The position numbers and the translations under genes are program-made. The notes under the pieces were generated by a model. That model was given only the letters and a program-made list of their open reading frames with translations, was not told the origin of the DNA and made no database searches. Below are positions 19,155 through 28,312 of a stretch of 64,000 nt of DNA, piece after piece. Numbering within the stretch: position 1 is the first letter of the stretch; each line of letters opens with the position of its first letter. Source of the stretch: Pollutiaquabacter aromativorans (GTDB lineage Bacteria > Bacteroidota > Bacteroidia > AKYH767-A > 2013-40CM-41-45); assembly GCA_049177215.1 (NCBI GenBank), contig CP185379.1:186001-250000 (forward strand), in the 5' to 3' direction.

Positions 19155-21682
19155 AGAAGCTGTTCGCGTTTGCCCTGGTCTGCTGCACGGTGTTCCTGTC
19201 GGAGGCATTGGCCCGCCCGGGTAAGTTTGTTTGGACACTGGGAGGACAGTGGGAATTCCGTCAGCAGGATTCTACCGAATGGTGGCCGGCAATTGTTCCC
19301 GGCACGGTACACCGCGACCTCTTGCGTGCAGGAAGAATTCCAGACCCTTATTTCGGTACGAACGAGTCTCGTCTTGGCTGGATTGACAGCGTTGCCTGGA
19401 TTTACCGATGCCGCTTTGATGCAAGCGCCGAGTTGTTGTCGCGCAGAAATATCGAGTTGGTACTTGACGGCTTGGATACGTATGCGACTGTCAGCCTGAA
19501 CGGAGTCGAATTGCTTACTGCCGACAATATGTTCCGGCAGTGGAGCGTCGCCGTAAAGTCAGTACTCCGGGAGAAGAAGAATGAACTGTTGATCAGATTC
19601 AAGCCGGCTATACTGGTCGCGCGTCAGCAGGCGGAGAAAACAGACATCGTCATTCCTGGGGAAGACCGAATTTATGCGCGTAAAGCCGCTTATCATTTCG
19701 GTTGGGATTGGGGAGCCCGTTTCATTGGATGCGGCGTCTATAGTCCGGTTCACCTCGATGCTTGGGATGATTTTCAGTTTGAAGCCACCAGGTTCACGAT
19801 CGAACGTCTAGATTCCGCTGTGGCCGTTGTGAATTTTACCACGGAGGTACAAGTCGCGGTTCCGGGACGGTATCACCTTCGTGTTGCCGGAGGGAAAGGG
19901 TCCGAAAGCGTTTATGAAGTGTGGAGTGATCTGAATGCAGGGAAGCAACAACTTTCCGTAAGTGGAAGGATCGAGCAGCCCAGGCTCTGGTGGCCCAACC
20001 GAAGTGGCGGCCATCCGTTGTATCCTTTTCGTATTACCGTGTCCGACAGCAGAGGCGATGCGGTCGAAGATTCCCTCCTGGTCGGTTTACGCTCGATCCG
20101 CCTTCAGCAGGACGTGGATAGTGTCGGTAGTGCGTTCACCGTGGTCGTGAACGATCGTCCATTGTTCATGAAAGGTGCCAACATCATCCCTCCGGATCAT
20201 TTCAGTACCATGTCGGATGATTCATCCTGGGTGGCTTTGGTGAGACTGGCGAATGAAACGGGTATGAATATGCTACGCGTTTGGGGTGGAGGGATCTATC
20301 CGCCGAATGCGTTTTACAATGCTTGTGATAGCCTTGGAATTCTGGTATGGCAGGATTTCATGTTCGCCTGCTCCATGGTCCCGTTGGATGATGAGTTTAG
20401 GAAAAATGTCGAGCAGGAAGCGATCGGGCAAGTACGTCGTCTTCGGAATCATCCGAGTCTTGCCTTGTGGTGTGGCAACAATGAATCGGACGAAGGTTGG
20501 AACAACTGGGGCTGGCAGCGTCAATACGGATACACACCGGAAGACTCGATGCGAGTCAAGGCGGCCTATGATTGTCTGTTTCATGATGTGCTTCCCGGTG
20601 TGGTCAAATCAAATGACGATCGTCCCTATCACCCCTCTTCCCCGGCAACGGGTTGGGGACGTAGTGCGGCTTATCGGGTAGGGGACGTGCATTATTGGGG
20701 CGTATGGTGGGGACATGCTCCGTTCGCTACCTATGAAGATCATTATGGCCGGTTCGTCAGTGAGTATGGTTTTCAAGGGCTTCCCTGCATGGCGACCATT
20801 CGTGAGTTCGCAGGTTCGGAAGTGTTGGATGCATCCAAAGGCGCGCTGGCGGCACATCAGAAGCATCCTACCGGCTATCAGACGATCACCGAATACATGA
20901 AAGCGCGGTACCGCGACCCAAAGGACATTCAATCGTATGCGCATGTATCTCAATTGTTGCAAGCGGATGCTCTTGTCACGGCGATTGATGCACATCGAGG
21001 CGCCATGCCGCTTTGTATGGGGTCGTTGTACTGGCAACTGAACGATACCTGGCCGGTGGTTTCCTGGAGTACGGTGGATCATACCGGCCGCAAGAAGGCG
21101 GCGCACTGGGCGGTCACCGAAGCGTTCAGTACCGTTCGACTCTTACCACGGGTGGATGGGCAGCGACTGGAAGTGCGGGTCGTGAATGATTCAGCGACCG
21201 ATCTCCTGCTGCGGATGGAGCTCACGCTGATCGATTTCCATGGGAATATCCGTTGGAGCGAAGTGGCCGCTGCCGATGCAAAGTCGTCCGCTGTCAGTCG
21301 GGTGTATTCCTCCAATCTCGCGCCCGTACTGCGATTCATGGATACCTGCGATGCCATGTTGAGGATCCGCTTGGTGTCACACGATGAGGTCATCAGCCAG
21401 CGTGACGTTTTCTTTACTTCACCCAGGAATTTGAAATTATACCGGCCGGCCATGTCGATCAAGGTCATACCCGGGCCGGTAGGAGCGCAATACATTGAGC
21501 TTCGCTCCAGTGTTCTTGCGCTGGGTGTCGAACTCAGTGTGGACGGGGATCCTTCCTGGTTTGAGGAAAACTATTTTACCTTGTTGCCAAAGGAGAATTA
21601 TCGCATTCGAATAGTGGAAAGACCGGGGAAGACATTCGACAGCACACGTCTACGCTTTCGATCCCTGGTCGATACGTATTAA
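19151..21682 (+). CDS. Beta-mannosidase, GH2, secreted
   Basis: Exo-beta-mannosidase of 843 residues. A signal peptide (residues 1-22, ending SEALA) precedes the jelly-roll domain typical of GH2 (TVHRDLLRAGRIPDPYFG, LVLDGLDTYATVSLNG). The barrel contains RVWGGGIYPP, the acid/base Glu in WCGNNESDEGW near residue 445, and the nucleophile Glu in VSEYGFQGLP near 538. The architecture matches the mammalian and Bacteroides beta-mannosidases that cut Man-beta-1,4-GlcNAc. In this operon the likely substrate is the beta-mannose at the N-glycan core. It overlaps cutC and is followed closely by GH92. Confidence 0.93.
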   Translation: MKKLFAFALVCCTVFLSEALARPGKFVWTLGGQWEFRQQDSTEWWPAIVPGTVHRDLLRAGRIPDPYFGTNESRLGWIDSVAWIYRCRFDASAELLSRRNIELVLDGLDTYATVSLNGVELLTADNMFRQWSVAVKSVLREKKNELLIRFKPAILVARQQAEKTDIVIPGEDRIYARKAAYHFGWDWGARFIGCGVYSPVHLDAWDDFQFEATRFTIERLDSAVAVVNFTTEVQVAVPGRYHLRVAGGKGSESVYEVWSDLNAGKQQLSVSGRIEQPRLWWPNRSGGHPLYPFRITVSDSRGDAVEDSLLVGLRSIRLQQDVDSVGSAFTVVVNDRPLFMKGANIIPPDHFSTMSDDSSWVALVRLANETGMNMLRVWGGGIYPPNAFYNACDSLGILVWQDFMFACSMVPLDDEFRKNVEQEAIGQVRRLRNHPSLALWCGNNESDEGWNNWGWQRQYGYTPEDSMRVKAAYDCLFHDVLPGVVKSNDDRPYHPSSPATGWGRSAAYRVGDVHYWGVWWGHAPFATYEDHYGRFVSEYGFQGLPCMATIREFAGSEVLDASKGALAAHQKHPTGYQTITEYMKARYRDPKDIQSYAHVSQLLQADALVTAIDAHRGAMPLCMGSLYWQLNDTWPVVSWSTVDHTGRKKAAHWAVTEAFSTVRLLPRVDGQRLEVRVVNDSATDLLLRMELTLIDFHGNIRWSEVAAADAKSSAVSRVYSSNLAPVLRFMDTCDAMLRIRLVSHDEVISQRDVFFTSPRNLKLYRPAMSIKVIPGPVGAQYIELRSSVLALGVELSVDGDPSWFEENYFTLLPKENYRIRIVERPGKTFDSTRLRFRSLVDTY

Positions 21683-21688
21683 ACGAAC

Positions 21689-24616
21689 ATGAAGAAGATT
21701 CTTTTCAGCTTATTCGCCTGTCTCTCATTCCAGGCCAACGCCCAGGTCGACCTCGCCCGCCATGTTGATCCGTTCATCGGGACAGGGGGCCATGGTCATA
21801 CCTATCCCGGTGCGACCCTGCCTTTCGGAATGGTGCAGTTAAGCCCCGATACGCGCGTTGATGGTTCCTGGGATGGTTGCGGCGGTTACCATCATTCGGA
21901 TTCCATGATGTATGGATTTTCTCATACCCATTTGAGCGGGACCGGATGCTCGGATTATGGCGATATCCTGCTGCTGCCGTATGTCAACAAGTTAGATGGA
22001 ACCCCGATCCAGCCCGTGCGATTTTCACACGCGGATGAATTGGCGGAACCGGGATACTACAGCGTGGATCTTCCGACTGTAGGTGTCAAAACCGAATTTA
22101 CCACCACCGTGCGAGTCGGGTTTCATCGTTATGCTTTCAATGGCGTTGGTGAACACCGGGTCCTGCTGGACCTGCGCCATCGTGATAAAGTCCTTGGTGC
22201 GGAAATGCGGATGGTCAGCGATAGACGAATTGAAGGCTATCGGCGCTCTTCCGCCTGGGCGAGGGATCAGGTCGTCTATTTCTCCATGGAGTTTTCTCGG
22301 CCATTCGAACTGATCGATCTCCCGGGCAACGAAACAGCTCCCGATAGTTTGCACTACACATTGCGCTTTAAAGAAGACAAATCAAACGAACTCCTGGTGA
22401 AGGTCGCCCTTTCTTCCGTGAGCGAAGCCAACGCCCGAATGAACCTTGAGCGCGAGTTGCCGGGCTGGGATTTCGTCGCGACGAAAAGCGCGGCACGCGC
22501 TGCCTGGAACCGGGAGTTGGGTAAGATCGAAGCAAAGGGAGGAAGTGAAAAGCAACTCCGGATTTTCTACACGGCCCTCTACCATACCATGATCGTCCCC
22601 AACGTCTATTCCGATGTAGATGGTCGCTATCGTGGTCGTGATGGTCAGGTGCATGCCATTGATGGGCCGGAACAATACACGGTTTTCTCGTTGTGGGACA
22701 CTTACCGGGCATGGCATCCCTTGATGACGATTATCGACCGGAAGCGAACTACGGCTTATGTGAACACGTTTCTCCGGCAGTACAGGGAAGGCGGATTATT
22801 ACCCGTCTGGGAGTTGTCCGCGAATGAGACCGAATGCATGATCGGTTATCACGCGGTGCCGGTGATTGCCGATGCCGACGCGAAGGGTATCGGCGGTTTT
22901 GACCGCATGCAGGCCCTGATGGCCATGCGTAAAAGCGCTGAAGCCAAAGAACGCTACGGCCTCGGGGCTTACATGAAACATGCGATGCTCTCCCTGGACG
23001 ATGAGCATGAGTCGGTTTCCAAGACGCTGGAGTATGCATATGATGATTGGTGCATTGCCACCATGGCGCAACGGCTTGGTCAGGGGCCGTTGGCGCAGCA
23101 GTATTTCGAACGATCGCAATCCTGGAAGAACCTGCTGAACCCGGTCACCGGTTTTATGCAACCCCGGGTTAACGGTGGGTGGTTGTCTCCCTTCGATCCG
23201 TATGAAGTCAACAATAATTTTACCGAGGCGAACTCCTGGCAATATTCGTTTTATGTTCCGCAGGATATTCCCGGGTTGATGCGGATACACGGAGGAATGG
23301 AGCGATTCGCAGCACGACTGGATTCGCTTTTCGCTGCTGATAACCGGACCCGGGGTCGGGAACAGGCCGATATCACCGGACTGATCGGACAATATGCACA
23401 CGGGAACGAGCCGAGTCATCACATGGCTTACCTCTACAATTATTGCGGTCAACCCTGGAAGACACAGCGATTGGTGCGCAAGATCATGGATGAGTTCTAT
23501 CAGGCTTCCCCCGATGGATTGATCGGCAATGAGGATTGTGGCCAAATGTCGGCCTGGCTGGTGTTCAGCGCGATGGGATTTTATCCCGTGACACCCGGAG
23601 CTCCCTACTATGCGATCGGTACGCCCTGGTTTCAGGAGGTGACGATCCATCTCGAGGATGGTAAGTCGTTTGTTGTTCGTGCCGACGAGCCTTCGGCGAG
23701 CCGCTGTTATATTCAGTCTCTCGAGGTGAACGGTCAGGTGCGAAACACGGCCTTTCTTTCGCACGAAGAACTGTCCAAAGGCGGTTCCATGAGTTTTACC
23801 CTGAGTGACCGCCCGGCATCGAATTGGGGAACTGGAACGTGGTCGCACCCTGAAGTCGCAGTGGATTCATCGATCGTCATTAATCCGGTGATCCATACGA
23901 ATGGAAAGTTGCTGCGCGATTCCATGACGATCAGTATCAGTGCCGCAGCCGGTGATACGATCCTCTACTCAGTGGATGGGGTCGACCTTGAAAAGAAGTG
24001 GTCGGGTCCCGGACCCACACGCTCGGGCTTGCGTACTTACACGGGCCCCTTCACCGTGAAAGAAGCGACCACGGTACAGTCAATGGCCGTTCGTGGAAAC
24101 CGTTTCAGCCGTGTCGTACGCGCCGAGGTCCAGCCGTATCCGCATCCGGACTGGAAGGTGGCTGTTGCTACCGAAGTCAACCCGCAGTATACGGCAGGAG
24201 GTCCGGAAGGAATTATCGATGGGATCAGGGGGACGACCAACTGGCGAAAAGGGGATTGGCAAGGTTATCAGGGCGCCGACTTTGAAGCCGTGATTGATTT
24301 CGGTAAGCCCATGCCGGTGCGTGAACTCGGCGGCGGCTTCCTGCAGGATATGCGCTCCTGGATCCTGATGCCCAAGTCGGTCGAATTCCAGTTATCGGAC
24401 GATGGCAAGACTTATAAGACCGTATTGACCGTTACAAATTCGCTTTCCGATCGACTGGAGGAGAATGTCCTGCATGATTTCGAAGGACATATTCCCGTCA
24501 CTGTTGCCCGTTACTTGAAAGTGAAAGCGGTGAATTATGGACGATTGCCCATCTGGCATCCGGGCGCAGGTTATCCTGCGTTCATCTTCGTTGATGAAGT
24601 GTGGGCGAATCCCTGA
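21689..24616 (+). CDS. Alpha-mannosidase, GH92, secreted
   Basis: Calcium-dependent exo-alpha-mannosidase of 975 residues, in the family that trims alpha-1,2/1,3/1,4/1,6-linked mannose. A signal peptide (1-18, ending ANAQ) leads into DPFIGTGGHGHTYPGATLPFGM, the GH92 start. Further motifs are SLWDTYRAWHPL, GNEPSHHMAYLYNYCGQPWKTQ and NEDCGQMSAWLVFSAMGFYPV, which carries catalytic acidic residues. The last 200 residues add a chitobiase-like segment and a discoidin-like domain ending PAFIFVDEVWANP, similar to the GH20 of the same operon. Linkage specificity cannot be told from sequence. Confidence 0.94.
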   Translation: MKKILFSLFACLSFQANAQVDLARHVDPFIGTGGHGHTYPGATLPFGMVQLSPDTRVDGSWDGCGGYHHSDSMMYGFSHTHLSGTGCSDYGDILLLPYVNKLDGTPIQPVRFSHADELAEPGYYSVDLPTVGVKTEFTTTVRVGFHRYAFNGVGEHRVLLDLRHRDKVLGAEMRMVSDRRIEGYRRSSAWARDQVVYFSMEFSRPFELIDLPGNETAPDSLHYTLRFKEDKSNELLVKVALSSVSEANARMNLERELPGWDFVATKSAARAAWNRELGKIEAKGGSEKQLRIFYTALYHTMIVPNVYSDVDGRYRGRDGQVHAIDGPEQYTVFSLWDTYRAWHPLMTIIDRKRTTAYVNTFLRQYREGGLLPVWELSANETECMIGYHAVPVIADADAKGIGGFDRMQALMAMRKSAEAKERYGLGAYMKHAMLSLDDEHESVSKTLEYAYDDWCIATMAQRLGQGPLAQQYFERSQSWKNLLNPVTGFMQPRVNGGWLSPFDPYEVNNNFTEANSWQYSFYVPQDIPGLMRIHGGMERFAARLDSLFAADNRTRGREQADITGLIGQYAHGNEPSHHMAYLYNYCGQPWKTQRLVRKIMDEFYQASPDGLIGNEDCGQMSAWLVFSAMGFYPVTPGAPYYAIGTPWFQEVTIHLEDGKSFVVRADEPSASRCYIQSLEVNGQVRNTAFLSHEELSKGGSMSFTLSDRPASNWGTGTWSHPEVAVDSSIVINPVIHTNGKLLRDSMTISISAAAGDTILYSVDGVDLEKKWSGPGPTRSGLRTYTGPFTVKEATTVQSMAVRGNRFSRVVRAEVQPYPHPDWKVAVATEVNPQYTAGGPEGIIDGIRGTTNWRKGDWQGYQGADFEAVIDFGKPMPVRELGGGFLQDMRSWILMPKSVEFQLSDDGKTYKTVLTVTNSLSDRLEENVLHDFEGHIPVTVARYLKVKAVNYGRLPIWHPGAGYPAFIFVDEVWANP

Positions 24617-24659
24617 CGCAACCAACAGTTTCCCGGTTCATAACTCCGGCAACGCGAGA

Positions 24660-24689
24660 TTGATACAGCCCAAAGCTATTTTACTTTTG
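24660..24689 (+). promoter_or_regulatory. Bacteroidota-type promoter of the lipoprotein-Pmp3 gene
   Basis: TTG (24660-24662), a spacer of exactly 19 bases and TACTTTTG (24682-24689) match TTG-N19-TAnnTTTG. The ATG follows 16 bases after the -7 box, so the leader would be about 10 bases. Confidence 0.75.
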
Positions 24690-24705
24690 TTCAAAATCAC
24701 GCACG

Positions 24706-25299
24706 ATGAAACGTATTCTATTCCTTGCAGTGGCCGTTGTTTCGCTGCTTACCGCCTGCAGTCCTGATCTGCACCTCGACATTTCAAAACGCCGCTATCG
24801 TAAGGGCTTTCACGTTGATGCCGGCATCGGGCACCGTCAAAGCGTTACGGCTGAACGTCAGGTTGAACAAACGGCAAAGATGCCGGTGATCGTCTCTGCC
24901 TTACCGCAAGCGCAAAATGAGCCGCTCGTCGAGCAACACTATTCTGTTCCTGTTGTTGAAGCACAGCCTCCGGTAGTCGCCTCGAACGAAACCGTGACGC
25001 AGGTGAAGCATACCCGTTCAACCCCGGCAGCGGTTGATGCAACCTCAACTTTGTTTGCGAAAGAACAGTCGGTGCAATCCGCTTCCAAATTTCAGCAAGT
25101 GAAGCAGGCGGCTAAACGCTTTTTCCATCCGCAGGAAGATGTGCCGTTCTGGCTGCTCATCGTATTGTGCATTCTCCTTCCTCCGCTTGCGGTTTTCCTC
25201 AAGTTCGGAATCGGAACAGAGTTTTGGATCAGTCTTATCCTAACCCTGATCTTCTGGCTGCCCGGCGTGATCTACGCGCTGATTGTCGTTACGCGTTGA
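24706..25299 (+). CDS. Lipoprotein with C-terminal Pmp3/YqaE membrane domain
   Basis: Unusual 197-residue protein. It opens with a lipoprotein signal peptide (LLTAC, Cys18), continues with ~110 polar low-complexity residues rich in Q, V, P and T, and ends with two hydrophobic segments (about 147-165 and 168-195). These contain LPPLAVFLKFGIGTEFWISLILTL and LPGVIYAL, the signature of the small Pmp3/YqaE stress-membrane family that is normally a free ~55-residue protein. It has its own promoter and terminator. Function is unknown; Pmp3 proteins are linked to membrane potential and salt stress. A lipid anchor at one end and two helices at the other could tether two membrane positions, but that is inference. 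Confidence 0.8.
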   Translation: MKRILFLAVAVVSLLTACSPDLHLDISKRRYRKGFHVDAGIGHRQSVTAERQVEQTAKMPVIVSALPQAQNEPLVEQHYSVPVVEAQPPVVASNETVTQVKHTRSTPAAVDATSTLFAKEQSVQSASKFQQVKQAAKRFFHPQEDVPFWLLIVLCILLPPLAVFLKFGIGTEFWISLILTLIFWLPGVIYALIVVTR

Positions 25300-25318
25300 T
25301 GACCCCTGGTGCCATACG

Positions 25319-25357
25319 AAAGCGGCCCTGCTATACAGATAGCAGGGCCGCTTTTGT
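25319..25357. terminator. Bidirectional Rho-independent terminator
   Basis: A perfect 15-bp stem (AAAGCGGCCCTGCTA with TAGCAGGGCCGCTTT), loop TACAGA, flanked by A and T runs. It sits between convergent genes and can serve both. Confidence 0.92.
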
Positions 25358-25368
25358 TATTGTGAAAA

Positions 25369-26091
25369 TCAATAGTTGCGGTATTGACTGTTCCAGCTCA
25401 TGCTGGAGAAAGATTTGTCGAACGAGATGCCTGCCCAGAGACCAATTCCAGTGAAGCCGATGAATAGGTGGAGTCCAAACCAGATGCGCAGGTAGATCTC
25501 GCTTTGGAGGGTAAACACGTGCATCACCGCGGAGGGAATCAGAAATGATATCAGGAAGCTGATGGAAAGGATCGTCAGCAGGAAGGTCTTGAGGTTTTGT
25601 AATGGCCAGAGCAGGAATCGTTTGTACCAGGCCAGGTCTTCTCCCCACTGATGCAGAAGATAGTATCGACCGTCCGCCAGTTCGGCAAAGAGCAAGGGGT
25701 CTTTGTTGATGTTCTCCAGTTTAAAAGCATGATCCGGCGCCGCGATGCGGAAGCGTTCGATCCGGATGTTGTATCGTTCTTCGAAGGCGCGGATCTTTAA
25801 TACGGCATCGTATGGAAACTCGGACCGGAAGAAACGCGTGTCCAGAAACCGCAGCCGGAAGCGAATGCAGGTCTGCCGGATCTGGTCAAGTGTGAATACA
25901 TGCGCCAGATCCGCCGCGTCAAGCGCCAGCTGCGGTTCCGTCGGCCGTCCTCGACCGGCCAAGCGATCCAGTACTTCCTGATCACGGCGTGTTCCTGCGT
26001 CGAACAGATCATGTACATCATTCATGATCCGCTGCTGGCGCATCCGTTCACGGATCAGTTCATCTTGTAAGTTGACGGGGGAAAAGATCAT
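25369..26091 (-). CDS. Uncharacterised membrane protein with two C-terminal helices
   Basis: 240 residues, not recognised. The N-terminal two thirds are soluble and charged, with no signal peptide; LHQWGEDLAWYKRFLLWPLQN precedes two hydrophobic segments at about residues 168-190 and 200-222. The layout resembles Bacteroidota proteins in which a short soluble domain is followed by a two-helix membrane unit. It is transcribed towards the lipoprotein-Pmp3 gene and shares its terminator; the 152 bases to the divergent chitinase contain TATCTTTA on the minus strand (26109-26116) as a weak -7-like box. Confidence 0.75.
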   Translation of the reverse strand: MIFSPVNLQDELIRERMRQQRIMNDVHDLFDAGTRRDQEVLDRLAGRGRPTEPQLALDAADLAHVFTLDQIRQTCIRFRLRFLDTRFFRSEFPYDAVLKIRAFEERYNIRIERFRIAAPDHAFKLENINKDPLLFAELADGRYYLLHQWGEDLAWYKRFLLWPLQNLKTFLLTILSISFLISFLIPSAVMHVFTLQSEIYLRIWFGLHLFIGFTGIGLWAGISFDKSFSSMSWNSQYRNY

Positions 26092-26243
26092 ACGCAGCTT
26101 ATAACACTTAAAGATAGCAGGTGGTTCAGGCTGAAAGGCTATGACTATTCCGTGAAATAACTGCGTATTTTTAAGGACTTCTATGGATGAGCCTTCATGT
26201 TTGACATGGAATCGCTCGCTTTCTTCGGTAATAAAATCTGATC

Positions 26244-27722
26244 ATGCGGTTGATTCTCAGTTTCCTGCTCCTGCTGTCAGCGCTGGCGCTGTTTGCGCAG
26301 CCTTGTAAAGAGGTCGTTGGGTATTACCCTGCCTGGCAGTGGTACGATCGGGCTAAACTGGTGAAGCCTGCCGGTATCCGATACGACCGTTATACGATCA
26401 TCAACTACGCGTTCTTTCAGCCTATGCCGGATGGTTCCATTACCGGCACAGATGCCTGGGCCGATGAGAACTTGCTGCTGGGTGAGCCCGACTGGGCGAA
26501 TGGTGGTTACCTGCCGAATACCTCGATCGTCGATCTGGCACATAGCGCGGGGGTGAAAGTCGTGATCTCTGTCGGCGGCTGGACGCTTTCGAATGACTTT
26601 CCTGCCATCGCTGCGGATCCCGTCAAACGGACGAACTTCGCCCACCACTGTGCACAGCTGATCCGGCAGTACAACCTTGATGGTGTCGATCTCGACTGGG
26701 AATACCCCGGTTTCCCGGATCACAACGGCACTCCGGCCGATCGTGCCAATTTTACCTTGCTGCTTTCGGAGGTCCGTGACTCGATCGATGCAACCGGAAA
26801 CACCCTCGGCCGGAACATGTTGCTGACCGCTGCCGTCGGCGCTGGGGCTGACCGGATGGACGATGTCGACTGGCCCGCGGTCACGTCCTTACTCGATATC
26901 ATCAACCTGATGTCGTACGATTTCTTCGGTGCCTGGGATGCTACCACGAATCACAATGCACCCCTCTATGCGCCCAACGTAGGCGATGTCACGTTCAACT
27001 GCGACAGTGCCATCACCCGCCTGATCCAGGTGTATGGAGTCGATCCCGGAAGGATCACGCTGGGTGTTCCATTTTACGGACGTTCCGCCGTCACCACGGG
27101 TGCGCCGGGATTGTTCGTTCCTTCCACGCAAACCGCTGATAACATCACGTTCTTTACCGATGACGGGTCGCCGCTGTATTACAACATTCTCCTGAACCTT
27201 TCTTCCTTCGATACCTGGTGGGACAATCAGGCCCAGGTGCCCTATCTGACCGGCCGGAACGGATTGAACACCTTCGTCTCCTACGACGACGAACAATCCA
27301 TCGCGCGGAAGGCGCAGTACATCAACGACCATAACCTTCGGGGCGCCATCATCTGGGAGATCACCGGCGACTATTTGGAAACAAGTCCGGGTTCCGGAAT
27401 CATCGCAGCGACTCCCCTGGCCGATACACTCAATGCCGTGCTCTGCAGTAGTACCGGCTTATCAGGCGTTTCTGGTGTGGATGAATGGCAACTCTATCCT
27501 TCACCGGCGATTGATCGGGTGCATGTCCGGGGAGCAGCACAGGATCAGATTATCAGCGCAAGCATGCTGACGGCTTACGGACAGTTCGTTGATGTTATGG
27601 TGCGTGAACGCAAAGAAGAAATAGTATTCGATGTTCGTTCCTTACCTGCCGGCCTGTATCTCGTTGAGCTTAGGTGTAAGGATGGAGCAAGGCGCGTACT
27701 TCGATTTCCGGTCGCGCGTTAA
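26244..27722 (+). CDS. Chitinase, GH18, with type IX secretion sorting domain
   Basis: Secreted endo- or exo-chitinase of 492 residues. A signal peptide (1-18, ending LFAQ) is followed by VVGYYPAWQWY, a SxGG-type motif VVISVGGWTLSNDF and the GH18 active site DGVDLDWEYPG, with the catalytic Glu at about residue 153; NLMSYDFFGAWD and GAIIWEITGDY complete the barrel. The last ~75 residues (from DEWQLYPSPAIDRVHV to LPAGLYLVELRC and VLRFPVAR) match a type A C-terminal domain that directs export through the type IX system encoded at 41-47 kb. It may degrade external chitin or other GlcNAc polymers. It ends 8 bases from the convergent TMEM175-like gene, with no terminator between. Confidence 0.93.
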   Translation: MRLILSFLLLLSALALFAQPCKEVVGYYPAWQWYDRAKLVKPAGIRYDRYTIINYAFFQPMPDGSITGTDAWADENLLLGEPDWANGGYLPNTSIVDLAHSAGVKVVISVGGWTLSNDFPAIAADPVKRTNFAHHCAQLIRQYNLDGVDLDWEYPGFPDHNGTPADRANFTLLLSEVRDSIDATGNTLGRNMLLTAAVGAGADRMDDVDWPAVTSLLDIINLMSYDFFGAWDATTNHNAPLYAPNVGDVTFNCDSAITRLIQVYGVDPGRITLGVPFYGRSAVTTGAPGLFVPSTQTADNITFFTDDGSPLYYNILLNLSSFDTWWDNQAQVPYLTGRNGLNTFVSYDDEQSIARKAQYINDHNLRGAIIWEITGDYLETSPGSGIIAATPLADTLNAVLCSSTGLSGVSGVDEWQLYPSPAIDRVHVRGAAQDQIISASMLTAYGQFVDVMVRERKEEIVFDVRSLPAGLYLVELRCKDGARRVLRFPVAR

Positions 27723-27730
27723 CGACAGCA

Positions 27731-28306
27731 TTATTTGATTGCTTCTTCGATCTCTTTGGCTGGAACGATCCAGAGTATGGCGATGAGTAGAAAGATGATG
27801 CCGGAGATCATGGGATGTACATACGCCAGCGGAATGGCTGCCGCGTAAGCGATCTGCGATACGATTCCTTTTTTTGCGTGCCTTTGAAAGGCCGATTTCA
27901 ACTGATCGTCCTTCGCGTGATGACGTTCGATGGATTTCTGAAGTATGAAATACGCGATACCCGCGGCTGTCAGGTTGACCGCATACAAGGCCACGGGATT
28001 CGACTCGAAATGATTCTCCCCCATCCAGGCCGTGGTGAAGGGAATGAGCGATAGCCAAAACAACAGATGCAGGTTCGTGAGCAGGATGCCGGAGTTCACG
28101 CGGCGTGCGGTATGCATCAGGTGATGGTGGTTACCCCAGTAAATTCCGATGTACAGGAAACTCAGGACATAGCTGATGAATACCGGCCAAAGCGCCAGCA
28201 GGTCTGTCCAGTTGGTACCATGGGGTACCTTCAATTCAAGGACCATGATGGTGATGATGATGGCCAGCACGCCATCACTAAAGGCTTCCAGTCGGTTCTT
28301 TTCCAT
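27731..28306 (-). CDS. TMEM175-family potassium channel-like protein (DUF1211)
   Basis: 191-residue membrane protein. It starts KNRLEAFSDGVLAIIITIMVLEL, the TM1 motif (R-x3-FSD) that lines the pore in bacterial TMEM175 channels. About six hydrophobic segments follow, with WGNHHHLMHTARRV after TM2. Bacterial members are potassium-permeable channels of broad function. The gene lies six bases downstream of the YkgJ-like gene on the same strand and is probably cotranscribed with it. Confidence 0.88.
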   Translation of the reverse strand: MEKNRLEAFSDGVLAIIITIMVLELKVPHGTNWTDLLALWPVFISYVLSFLYIGIYWGNHHHLMHTARRVNSGILLTNLHLLFWLSLIPFTTAWMGENHFESNPVALYAVNLTAAGIAYFILQKSIERHHAKDDQLKSAFQRHAKKGIVSQIAYAAAIPLAYVHPMISGIIFLLIAILWIVPAKEIEEAIK

Positions 28307-28312
28307 TTTGAA

